Of a stretch of 9,130 nt of DNA, positions 1 to 6,996 are shown piece after piece (position 1 is the first letter of the stretch; each line of letters begins with the position of its first letter). Both the position numbers and the translations under genes were made by a program. The notes under the pieces are model-generated. The model made no database searches. It had not been told where the DNA came from and saw only the letters and a list, made by a program, of their open reading frames with translations. The DNA is from Bacteroidota bacterium (GTDB taxonomy: Bacteria > Bacteroidota > Bacteroidia > Chitinophagales > Chitinophagaceae): assembly GCA_023391315.1 (NCBI GenBank), contig JAEWBD010000127.1, positions 1 to 9,130 of the forward strand. The letters run 5' to 3'.

Positions 1-673
1 GTTTTGGATTATGATTAATGAACAACGCATCTAATTCGCCGTCTTTATCATAATCAAAAAAATAAGCCTGGTTACAAAACATTGAATCGTTCAGGCCGTA
101 TGCTTTTGTTTCATCTTTAAAATGCGGAATGCCATTGTTATCATTTCCTTCATTAATAAGTAGCTGAGGTATTCTTTTCATGCCATTTATCTTGCCCGAA
201 TAGCAAACAAATAAGTCAATTCTTCTATCACCATTTACATCAGCCATTGTAACGCCTGTCTTCCATGGGCCCGGCCTTCCCGTTACACCTGCGATACTCG
301 TAATATCTTCAAACTGCATATTGCCTTTGTTCAGGTACAGCACATTCTCTGCCATATTTGCACTGAAATAAACATCCTGTAATCCATCTCCATTTACATC
401 ACCAACAGCCACGCCCCCACCGTTAAAAAAATATTCATACATTAAAACATTAGTGTTTAACCCTTCGGTTAAAGTATTAGAGAAAGTAATGTTTGTTTGC
501 GATGGCGGAAGTAATGTGAACAGTGGTTGAACGTTTTGCGCTTTTTCTTTTTTTGTGTTGCAGCTAATATTAGTTATTACAACAATTAACATCAGCAATA
601 ATTTAAAATAAGTTCTGGATAAGACTTGAAGAATGAAAATGTTTTCTAATGAAGCAGAGGCCTGGCTCGTCAT
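1..673 (-). CDS. FG-GAP/VCBS repeat lipoprotein, N-terminal 224 residues (runs off left edge)
   Basis: Translating the minus strand from 673 to the window edge gives 224 uninterrupted residues. Residues 25-37 are a hydrophobic stretch preceded by R20 and K24 and ending at N-I-S-C38, a plausible though weak lipobox, so the protein is probably a surface or periplasmic lipoprotein. Three FG-GAP/VCBS-type repeats follow, each with a calcium-loop pattern: DVNGDGLQD at 92-100, DVNGDRRID at 145-153 (central Gly replaced by Arg) and DYDKDGELD at 207-215. Such repeats form beta-propeller blades. In Bacteroidota, proteins of this type often continue into an ASPIC/UnbV domain and are encoded near susCD pairs, but the C-terminus is outside the window and no function can be assigned. 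The start is uncertain: ATG 671-673 lies inside a repeat element, and the next in-frame starts (TTG at codon 26, ATG at codon 28) would remove the positively charged n-region. A terminator separates the gene from susD, so it probably has its own promoter. Confidence 0.85.
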   Translation of the reverse strand, partial: MTSQASASLENIFILQVLSRTYFKLLLMLIVVITNISCNTKKEKAQNVQPLFTLLPPSQTNITFSNTLTEGLNTNVLMYEYFFNGGGVAVGDVNGDGLQDVYFSANMAENVLYLNKGNMQFEDITSIAGVTGRPGPWKTGVTMADVNGDRRIDLFVCYSGKINGMKRIPQLLINEGNDNNGIPHFKDETKAYGLNDSMFCNQAYFFDYDKDGELDALFINHNPK

Positions 674-752
674 GTCGAACGATAGAGAGACATCTCTACG
701 TGAGTTTAAACTCCAAAATAATTTAAGAGATTTCTCCTTCGTCGAAATGACG
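668..752. repeat. Imperfect inverted-repeat (palindromic) intergenic element
   Basis: The left arm, 668-697, begins CGTCATGTCGAACGATAG. The right arm, 726-752, read on the minus strand begins CGTCATTTCGACGAAGG. Both arms end in ATCTCT toward the centre and align along their whole length with a few substitutions and three single-base gaps. The 28-bp centre contains a perfect 12-bp palindrome, GAGTTTAAACTC (702-713). I recall elements with CGTCATTTCGA...GAAATCTCT arms being dispersed between genes in many Bacteroidota genomes, but could not check this. No transposase is present, so it would be a REP-like or MITE-like non-autonomous element. Its left arm covers the first codons of the FG-GAP gene. 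Confidence 0.75.
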
Positions 753-888
753 TTGAGAGAGTTTTTATGTTTTACAACCTTTTTTACTTTCATAGAAACA
801 TTTCAAACAACTTGTTTTAAACTCTCATTAACTTAAAATAATGAATACTGTAATTAAATAGCTTACGTTTCATCAGCAAATATTCGTT
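753..888. other. Gap between repeat element and susD terminator
   Basis: This is AT-rich sequence with no credible gene; the only reading frame across it is short, low in complexity and partly within the repeat. It should hold the promoter of the FG-GAP gene, which reads leftwards, but I found no convincing Bacteroidota -33/-7 pair (TTTG with TAnnTTTG). An 8-bp inverted match, GAGAGTTT at 757-764 and AAACTCTC at 819-826, is too short to interpret. Confidence 0.5.
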
Positions 889-924
889 AAAAAAGAAATT
901 CTTTGTTATGCAACAAAGAATTTC
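889..924 (-). terminator. Intrinsic terminator downstream of susD
   Basis: A perfect 13-bp stem (GAAATTCTTTGTT at 895-907 against AACAAAGAATTTC at 912-924) closes a 4-base loop. Read in the direction of susD transcription it is followed at once by six T residues (889-894 on the complement). It starts 35 bp after the susD stop codon. No T-tract follows on the other strand, so it works only for leftward transcription. The stem is AT-rich but long and without mismatches. It should end the susCD transcript before the FG-GAP gene. Confidence 0.85.
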
Positions 925-959
925 TCAAACTTAAAAACAACTGCTTGTATTAAAACAAA

Positions 960-2621
960 TCAATAACCAGGATTTTGGGTGAGCTTGTTATTTTTATCAA
1001 TTACAGATTGAGGTATTGGGAAAAGATAGTTTTTAGCGGCGTAAAATTTTCTGTCGCCGCCCCTTGCCGGAACATAATTATACTGAAGTGCACCGCCGGC
1101 ACCAACCGTAATGGAAACGCCGTGCAAAGGTTTATTGAGATTAACTTCGGCGATGCGCCAGCGGATCAAATCCCAAAAACGCTTGTCTTCAAAAGCAAGC
1201 TCCACTCTTCTTTCGCGGCGAATGGCTGTACGCATCTCATCTTTACTTAAACCATCGGGCAGATTAGGCAAAGCAGACCTGTTCCTGATCTTATTTACTG
1301 CATCATATACAGAAGCATCAGGGCCGGCCACTTCATTTTGCGCTTCGGCATAATTCAGCAGCACTTCGCCAAACCTGAAGATGATATAGTTTTGATAGCT
1401 TGTATATCCACTCCAGTTGGCAGCACCAAGTACCAGTGTTTTATCGTCGAGACGTTTGCGGACATAATAACCTGTTTGTCCGGCATCATCCCTGTCAGTC
1501 AGATCAATTTCATTTTTGCTTCCTACGCCAACCCTTGTAAAAATGGTATCATTATAAAAGAAATCTCCATCGTGCACAATGCTTTGATAGAAGCGTTGCT
1601 CCCTGTGTTCATAAGGATGGGTAGGATCATATCCTGAAGTGGGATCGGTGATAACTTTACCATTGTCCATAGCATAATCATCCACCAGTTCCTGCGTCGG
1701 GTCAACGCCGCCCCAGCTTGTTTCGGCGCCGCCTGCAGTAAACGTTGGGCCTACCGTACCATCAAGATTGGCTCCTTTGCCTTGACCCGGCGGACTGTAT
1801 TCCCTGTAAAAAATAGCTTCCTTGCTTTCAGCACCTTTGGTTAAAAACAATTTAGCATAATCCGGATCTAATTCATATCCTAACGCATCTATTATTTTTT
1901 TATTGCTGGCAGCAGCATCTGCAAATTTGCCTGCAAATAATTCGCACCAGCCTTTTAATGCCATGGCTGCGCCTTTGCCCACTTTACCGGAAGCAGGCAT
2001 ATCGGGCAAATCATTATAGGCTTCACCGCATTCTGATGTAATAAACTGCAAGGTTTCATCCGATGTATTTCTTGCATAAAATATAGAATCACCCTGCGTG
2101 TCAGCATTCAATACATCTGTAATGATGGGCACGCCGCCATACGTCATCCAGAGAACCTGGTAGAAATAGGCCCTTAGCACCCTTGCTTCTGCTATCTTCT
2201 CCGTTTTAAAATCATCTGCAAAAGCGGAAGCTGTTACTTTACTAATAAAAACATTGCATTTCCTGATGTTGGTATATTGAACAGTCCAGTCTAAAAAATT
2301 TGATACATCGCCTGAAAAACCTGCATTGGCAGGCGACTGAAGGCTTTGCTGGATATTCTGTCTCGAATTTGGCCACGGGAAACCGCAGATGGAATTGTCT
2401 GACCAGTTTTCGATGGGATCATACCAGTTATTGCCATCCGGCAGGCCCGTATAAATATCATTCAAGAAAAGATCTGCAGTACCCTGGTCTGTCCACACGT
2501 TTGCATCTGTTAAACGATCCGTGGGCGTAACATCCAGCACTTTATCGCTACAGGCTTGCAAAAAAATTATAAATGCAGATAAGGAGAGATATATTGATGT
2601 TCTTACAATTTTATTTATCAT
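960..2621 (-). CDS. SusD/RagB-family surface glycan-binding lipoprotein
   Basis: This 553-residue protein has the usual SusD length and layout. In the family, SusD is anchored on the cell surface, caps the SusC barrel and binds the incoming oligosaccharide. Residues 1-23 form a lipoprotein signal with lipobox L21-Q-A-C24, followed by S25-D26. Family signatures are the N-terminal stretch around VTPTDRLTDANVW (31-43), the helix leading into YGGVPIITD (161-169), FRFGEVLLNYAEAQNE (415-430), RRERRVELAFEDKRFWDLIR (468-487) and the C-terminal LFPIPQSVIDKN...NPGY (533-553). Aromatic residues such as W66, W73, W83 and W112 could contribute to sugar contacts, but the ligand cannot be predicted. The gene follows susC after 18 bp with no terminator between them, so the two are almost certainly co-transcribed and form one uptake complex. 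The ATG at 2621 is the only start that gives a complete signal peptide. Transcription ends at the hairpin at 889-924. Confidence 0.97.
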   Translation of the reverse strand: MINKIVRTSIYLSLSAFIIFLQACSDKVLDVTPTDRLTDANVWTDQGTADLFLNDIYTGLPDGNNWYDPIENWSDNSICGFPWPNSRQNIQQSLQSPANAGFSGDVSNFLDWTVQYTNIRKCNVFISKVTASAFADDFKTEKIAEARVLRAYFYQVLWMTYGGVPIITDVLNADTQGDSIFYARNTSDETLQFITSECGEAYNDLPDMPASGKVGKGAAMALKGWCELFAGKFADAAASNKKIIDALGYELDPDYAKLFLTKGAESKEAIFYREYSPPGQGKGANLDGTVGPTFTAGGAETSWGGVDPTQELVDDYAMDNGKVITDPTSGYDPTHPYEHREQRFYQSIVHDGDFFYNDTIFTRVGVGSKNEIDLTDRDDAGQTGYYVRKRLDDKTLVLGAANWSGYTSYQNYIIFRFGEVLLNYAEAQNEVAGPDASVYDAVNKIRNRSALPNLPDGLSKDEMRTAIRRERRVELAFEDKRFWDLIRWRIAEVNLNKPLHGVSITVGAGGALQYNYVPARGGDRKFYAAKNYLFPIPQSVIDKNNKLTQNPGY

Positions 2622-2639
2622 ATAGCAGAAATTTAAAAA

Positions 2640-5600
2640 TTAGAAAGTAATGTTCAGGCCTACTGTTATTACCTTTTGTTGCGGATAAAACTCGCCACCG
2701 GAATTGCTGGCTTCCGGATCAAAGTCTTTCATCTCCTTTGACCATGTAATTAAATTTTGGCCCGATGCATATACCCTTATCATTTGCAGTTTTAATCTTG
2801 ACATAACGTTTGGCGGAATTGTATAACCTATTTCTGCAGATTTAAGACGCAGGTAATTTATTTTACGTAACCACCAGTCAGAGGTTTGCCTTGTGTTTGC
2901 ACTTGGTTGCGGAAGTATGACCGGATAACGTGCGTCTGTATTTTCAGGCGTCCAGTAATCGAGGTTGGCAGCCAGCGCCGATGCACCATTTTCAAAAGGC
3001 CAGGCTGCCTGTCCGCTCAGATAAAAACTTCCTGCACCAGCGCCCTGGAACAATACATTCAAATCAAAACCTTTGTATGAGACAGATGGTGAAAAGCCAT
3101 AGATCAATTGCGGGATAGGCGGGTTACCCATTGCTTTCAAATCATTGTTGTCAATAACATTATCGCCGTTTACATCTTCAAATTTAATTTCACCGGGACG
3201 CAACGTTGAAAATTGTGCTACAGGATATTCACTTTGATCTATGATGCCATCTTTATTCTTATCGTCACTTTCCTGGAACAATCCTAAAGCATGATAGCCA
3301 TAATAAGTGTTGATTGGCCGGCCGGTTTGTCTTCTGTTAGGATTGTCATACGTTGCAGCCAGTTCATATATCTGCACATATTTGTTTTTTGCATAAGTAG
3401 CATTGGCAGTTATGCCGATGCGTAAATCAGGTGTTATGTTATAAACAGAACTAACTGATAAATCAAATCCATGATTGCTGACAGCAGCAGAGTTGGTTTG
3501 CGGCAAACCGATACCATATTCTGCCGGCACCTGGTTTTGATTGGCAATTAGAATATCATTTCTTTTTTCAAAGAAATAATCTGCTTCAAGGCTGAATAAG
3601 CCTTTAAAAATTGATAGTTCAAAACCAATGTCTGTCTTCTTTGCCTTTTCCCAGGTTATGGCAGGGTTAGCCGGCGAGGCTTCTCTTACACCCTGTGATA
3701 CCGCGCCGCCAAATATACCGCTGTTTCCAATTAATGAATAAGCGCTTAAATATTGAAAAGGCAGCAGGTTTCCATTAGTAGCATACGGCAACGCACCACT
3801 TTCGCCATAAGAACCACGTATTTTCAGATTATCCAGCCAGGAAATCCCCTGCATAAATTTCTCTTCTGAAACGCGCCATCCTGCAGAAAACGCCGGAAAT
3901 AATTGATAACGCTTGCCGGGCGCAAACACAAAATGCCCATCGTAACGCCCGGAGGCTTCAAACAAATATTTATCATCAAAACTATAGGCGAGCCTGAAGA
4001 TGGCGCCCCTTTGCTTTAGTTCGCTTGATGAGCCATAGTTTGTGATGTCGTTGGCATTGGAACTGCCGTTGTTTAATTCAGGAATGTTTACATTAAAGTT
4101 TACACGCTTTGCACCAAAATTGGAGAACCTGGTATTACGTACTTCCAATACGACTGTTGCACCTATATTGCTTTTGCCAAAACTATTATTATAGTTGATA
4201 TATCCCTGGTAAGTAAGCGCCTGTACCTGGCTGTTATAAACTTCATAAGAAGGTTTCTGCGGGCCATCAGAACCAATCTGTGAAATTGTATATGGACTGG
4301 TAGTTGTATCAGTAACAGCATAATAAGGTATAGGTGTTAACCAGGTTTTTTGAGTGCGGCCATCGGGATCATTATAGTCATAACTAAATACAGCTTTTAA
4401 ACTCAGGCCTTTTACCGGTAGCTGTTGTTCAAGGCTTATTTGTGTTAACATAATTTGCCGCAGGTCTTTGGTGTAACCACTGCTGTATATATTTCCATAA
4501 GCAGTGCGGCCAATATAAGAACCCCACAAACCATTAGAGAATAATACAGGCGCTACCGGTGGTGTGCGATACACCTGGTAAAATATGCTGCCTGCAGAAA
4601 TACCTGGAAAGTTTCTGTCTTCTACCCTTCCGTTTAAACCAATGCCCAGCTTTGTGCTGTTGGTAACCTGTATGTCAACATTCGATGTAAGATTATACCT
4701 TTTAAAATTAGTGGGCCCCCACATGCCATCCTGTGTTAAAAATCCAAGCGCTCCAAAAAATTTTACCTTATCTGTTCCACCCGATACAGAAAGGTTATGC
4801 GACATCATGGGTGCATTCTTATTAATAAGCGTATGCAACGGGTCATTTACAGGATATAAATCCGGGTCGGAACCATCTTTAAATTTTTGCAGTGCATAAT
4901 CACCGTAAACAGGTCCCGTATTCTCATTGGCATTGGCCGCATTACGCAATGAAGCATATTCATAAGAGTTTACCATGTTTGGTAACTGCGCAGGATTTTG
5001 CCAGCCATAATAACCATTATAGGTTAATTGCGGTTTGCCGCTCGTACCGCGTTTGGTAGTAACCAATATTACTCCATTAGCCCCGGCAACGCCATAAGGT
5101 GCTACGGCGGCAGCATCTTTTAATATGGTAAAACTGGCAACACTATTCGGATCGAGTTGCTGAAAACTACGCGGCACACCATCCACAATTACCAACGGTG
5201 CGGTGTTGCCCGTGGTGCTAAAGCCACGTATTAAAATGGTTGAACCATCATAGCCGGGTTCACCACTGCCCTGCTTAAAAAGAACACCCGCCACACGGCC
5301 GCCCAATGCATTGCTGATGTTGGCAACCGGCGTGCTTTTTATTTCATCGCCTTTAAGGCTTGATACAGCAGCAGTAAGCGATGTTCTTTTTTGTGTGCCA
5401 TAACCTACTACCACCACATCACTCAACATACTGTTTTCTCCTATTAACTGCACGGTTATTTCACCGCTTTCAGGTATGGCAACTTCCTGCGTTTTGAAAC
5501 CGATATCGGATATTACCAATACCGCAGTTTTATCAGGTACAGAAATGGTAAAATGCCCGGTGCTGTCGCTGATGGTGCCGGTATTTTTATTTTTTACACG

Positions 5601-5768
5601 AATACTGGCATCGGCAACCGGCATATTCTTTTCATCTACAATAACACCCTTTACCTGTACGGGTGATTGCGCATAAGTATTTAAATATGAACAAACAAAA
5701 AAGAGCAATAAAATTCGTTTCAGGTAAAGCAGTTTAGCATAATTGAGGATAGTGATATTTCTTGGCAT
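2640..5768 (-). CDS. SusC/RagA-family TonB-linked outer-membrane receptor
   Basis: The protein has 1042 residues from the ATG at 5768. A start at 5807 would add 13 residues before the signal peptide, so I prefer 5768. Domains in order are: signal peptide about 1-33 (KR at 17-18, hydrophobic 19-29, cleavage near T-Y-A-Q); a carboxypeptidase-regulatory-like domain about 37-110 with GVIVDEKNMPVADASIRV; the SusC signature DVVVVGYGTQKR at 117-128; a plug domain to about 240 ending in ANGVILVTTKRG; and a TonB-dependent beta-barrel ending in phenylalanine (VGLNITF), as expected for barrel insertion. Family members import oligosaccharides bound by SusD, using TonB energy. Two aspartate-rich, EF-hand-like loops, DKNKDGIID (836-844) and DVNGDNVIDNND (865-876), lie before the last strands; the second type is common in SusC proteins. 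The plug sequence APYGVAGANG differs from the frequent AIYGSRAANG form. susD follows after 18 bp. The AraC regulator lies upstream on the same strand. Substrate unknown. Confidence 0.97.
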   Translation of the reverse strand: MPRNITILNYAKLLYLKRILLLFFVCSYLNTYAQSPVQVKGVIVDEKNMPVADASIRVKNKNTGTISDSTGHFTISVPDKTAVLVISDIGFKTQEVAIPESGEITVQLIGENSMLSDVVVVGYGTQKRTSLTAAVSSLKGDEIKSTPVANISNALGGRVAGVLFKQGSGEPGYDGSTILIRGFSTTGNTAPLVIVDGVPRSFQQLDPNSVASFTILKDAAAVAPYGVAGANGVILVTTKRGTSGKPQLTYNGYYGWQNPAQLPNMVNSYEYASLRNAANANENTGPVYGDYALQKFKDGSDPDLYPVNDPLHTLINKNAPMMSHNLSVSGGTDKVKFFGALGFLTQDGMWGPTNFKRYNLTSNVDIQVTNSTKLGIGLNGRVEDRNFPGISAGSIFYQVYRTPPVAPVLFSNGLWGSYIGRTAYGNIYSSGYTKDLRQIMLTQISLEQQLPVKGLSLKAVFSYDYNDPDGRTQKTWLTPIPYYAVTDTTTSPYTISQIGSDGPQKPSYEVYNSQVQALTYQGYINYNNSFGKSNIGATVVLEVRNTRFSNFGAKRVNFNVNIPELNNGSSNANDITNYGSSSELKQRGAIFRLAYSFDDKYLFEASGRYDGHFVFAPGKRYQLFPAFSAGWRVSEEKFMQGISWLDNLKIRGSYGESGALPYATNGNLLPFQYLSAYSLIGNSGIFGGAVSQGVREASPANPAITWEKAKKTDIGFELSIFKGLFSLEADYFFEKRNDILIANQNQVPAEYGIGLPQTNSAAVSNHGFDLSVSSVYNITPDLRIGITANATYAKNKYVQIYELAATYDNPNRRQTGRPINTYYGYHALGLFQESDDKNKDGIIDQSEYPVAQFSTLRPGEIKFEDVNGDNVIDNNDLKAMGNPPIPQLIYGFSPSVSYKGFDLNVLFQGAGAGSFYLSGQAAWPFENGASALAANLDYWTPENTDARYPVILPQPSANTRQTSDWWLRKINYLRLKSAEIGYTIPPNVMSRLKLQMIRVYASGQNLITWSKEMKDFDPEASNSGGEFYPQQKVITVGLNITF

Positions 5769-5938
5769 AAGCAAAAGATTAGTATTCAAAATAACAGTTA
5801 ACCGCAAGCCTTTTAAATGGATATTTTATTTAAAAAGATGGATTATTTTTTGGTACAAAAAGCAAATGCCAATAAGTGTAAAAACTACATAATGTTATTT
5901 TATTTCATCAGGATATTGCGCTGAAACGCCTGTAAACA
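5769..5938 (-). promoter_or_regulatory. Upstream region of susC
   Basis: These 170 bp between the regulator's stop and the susC start are AT-rich and encode nothing. No stable hairpin with a T-tract is present, so read-through from the regulator into susC is possible, but the length and the strong SusCD module suggest a separate promoter. I saw no clean TTTG/TAnnTTTG promoter pair. The region contains a CGGTTAAC motif close to the gene (listed separately) and a T-rich/A-rich near-palindrome around GTAC at 5846-5861. Confidence 0.5.
5792..5804 (-). promoter_or_regulatory. Candidate operator motif before susC
   Basis: On the coding strand the site reads CGGTTAACTGTTA and begins 36 bp before the susC ATG. 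CGGTTAA recurs before the DUF5107 gene and CGGTT before the regulator. On the plus strand it shares TAACAGT with the site at 6957-6970. Proposed as a binding site of the adjacent AraC-type protein; this is inference from recurrence and position only. Confidence 0.3.
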
Positions 5939-6835
5939 CTAATAACTCTTATTTCTGTTTCGGTATTCTTTTGGTGAAACATTCATAAGTTTGGAAAACA
6001 TTCTTGAAAAATAATATTGATCTTCTATGCCGAGGCTAAATGAGATTTCTTTGATGCTCATGTTGGTAAAAAGTAAATACTGGCAGGCCTTTTGAATTTT
6101 AAGATGGTTGAAATAATCTATGGGGGAATATCCTGTTTCATTTTTAAAGACAGTTGAAAAATGCGACACCGAAAGATTGGAAGTATCCGCCAGGTCGCAT
6201 AAGGCAAGCACCTCCCCTAATCTTTGCTTCATAAGCTCTATGGCAGTAGAAACCGCATTGAGTTTATTGGTTTGTGTGCCATTAAATTTTTCTTCATATA
6301 ATAAGGAAGACAGGAAATGGTAGAAAATCATATTTACATAACGCAAAGTATCGTCGCTGTACCCCCTGTCCAATTGTTCGTAGATATCTTCAAAAAGCTT
6401 TATCCTGTTTTCATTATATGCGAGGTATGGTTTATAATCTTTTGAATGCTTTATTATGAGTTCAACAATATATTTGGCAAGCGTGCCGTTAAAATGCACC
6501 CAGTAAATTGTCCATGCGTCTTCTTCATCAGCGGCATAAATATGCGGTTCATTGGCCGGGATGGTTATATATTGAGAAGGCTCGATCAGTATTTGTTTAC
6601 CATTTATCTCCACCCAGCCATATCCTTCCACACAATAAATAAGAATATGCTGGTTGATGCCCTTTTCCCGCTCTACATAATGGTGAATAGCCTTTGGATA
6701 ATAACCTATATCTGTAATATATATACCTTTTGTTAGTGGATCCTTTGTTAGAAAATCAGAAACAATCTTCCTTGGCAGCACAATCATTTGCTGGCCCTTG
6801 AACCCATGTTTTATTCTTTCGTTTTTAGTTTTCAT
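5939..6835 (-). CDS. AraC-family transcriptional regulator with cupin-like sensor domain
   Basis: The 298 residues match the usual AraC-family length and two-domain layout. The N-terminal half (about 38-118) resembles the AraC sugar-binding cupin, with HILIYCVEGYGWVEINGK (63-80), the loop EPSQYITIPANEPHIYAA (85-102) and YWVHFNG (111-117). This is the pattern of regulators that sense small carbohydrates. The C-terminal DNA-binding domain (about 192-298) has two helix-turn-helix units: one at about 209-235 and a second at 259-281, followed by the conserved NVSPKEYR (285-292). There is no signal peptide or membrane segment, so it is a cytoplasmic one-component regulator rather than a hybrid two-component sensor or an anti-sigma system, which are common alternatives for susCD control. 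It is transcribed toward susC and away from the DUF5107 gene and probably activates one or both. ATG 6835 is the first start; M17 is a less likely alternative. The inducer is unknown. Confidence 0.95.
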   Translation of the reverse strand: MKTKNERIKHGFKGQQMIVLPRKIVSDFLTKDPLTKGIYITDIGYYPKAIHHYVEREKGINQHILIYCVEGYGWVEINGKQILIEPSQYITIPANEPHIYAADEEDAWTIYWVHFNGTLAKYIVELIIKHSKDYKPYLAYNENRIKLFEDIYEQLDRGYSDDTLRYVNMIFYHFLSSLLYEEKFNGTQTNKLNAVSTAIELMKQRLGEVLALCDLADTSNLSVSHFSTVFKNETGYSPIDYFNHLKIQKACQYLLFTNMSIKEISFSLGIEDQYYFSRMFSKLMNVSPKEYRNRNKSY

Positions 6836-6857
6836 ATTGCTGAATCATAAAAAAAGC

Positions 6858-6865
6858 AACCGTTA
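6858..6865 (-). promoter_or_regulatory. Candidate operator motif before the AraC-type gene
   Basis: The coding strand reads TAACGGTT, with CGGTT starting 27 bp before the regulator's ATG. It is the exact reverse complement of the copy beside the DUF5107 gene. It may serve autoregulation. This is an inference. Confidence 0.3.
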
Positions 6866-6956
6866 AATAATCCATCATTATCATAAAATTCACTATTTTT
6901 TTTTTATTAATAACATCGAATTTCGGCCTACATCAATGCCTCTTAATTGCTGCCAT

Positions 6957-6973
6957 TAACAGTAACGGTTAAA
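6957..6973 (+). promoter_or_regulatory. Candidate operator motif before the DUF5107 gene
   Basis: The plus strand reads TAACAGTAACGGTTAAA; CGGTTAA begins 31 bp before the ATG at 6997. It shares CGGTTAA with the susC upstream site and TAACGGTT with the regulator's upstream site, which makes it the best candidate for a common operator in the window. Confidence 0.35.
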
Positions 6974-6996
6974 CCTTAAAATAAATTTCTTTCTAT

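Larger units (their letters stand above)
6836..6996. promoter_or_regulatory. Divergent promoter region between the regulator and the DUF5107 gene
   Basis: This 161-bp gap must contain start signals for both divergent genes. It holds a run of ten T residues (6896-6905), a 9-bp odd palindrome CGAATTTCG (6917-6925), and an inverted pair AACCGTTA (6858-6865) / TAACGGTT (6963-6970) placed near the two ends, one close to each start codon. The layout suits a regulator that controls itself and its neighbour. No textbook Bacteroidota promoter could be fixed by eye. Confidence 0.6.

Noticed and set aside
633..836. Plus-strand 67-residue reading frame
   Set aside because: It runs through the inverted-repeat element, opposite the start of the FG-GAP gene, and the product has no recognisable features.
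975..2530. Several plus-strand and one minus-strand frame of 60-99 residues inside susD
   Set aside because: They overlap a full-length, strongly conserved susD gene and resemble no known protein.
2886..5676. Plus-strand frames of 62-104 residues inside susC
   Set aside because: These are antisense shadows of the SusC gene, without supporting start contexts or conserved motifs.
5769..5807. Longer SusC start at 5807
   Set aside because: The 13 extra residues precede a complete signal peptide that begins at the ATG at 5768, and overlap the proposed operator; a longer leader is possible but less natural.
5846..5861. T-rich/A-rich near-palindrome around GTAC before susC
   Set aside because: It consists mostly of homopolymer runs in AT-rich DNA; no second copy was found, so it is not listed as an operator.
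5880..5938. Possible terminator after the AraC-type gene
   Set aside because: No contiguous stem with a following T-tract could be formed; the only matches are 3-6 bp and interrupted.
6120..6736. Two plus-strand frames inside the AraC-type gene
   Set aside because: They lie opposite clear cupin and helix-turn-helix coding sequence.
6982..6989. TAAATTTC as a -7 promoter box for the DUF5107 gene
   Set aside because: It is one base off TAnnTTTG, lies only 7 bp before the ATG and has no TTTG at the expected upstream spacing.
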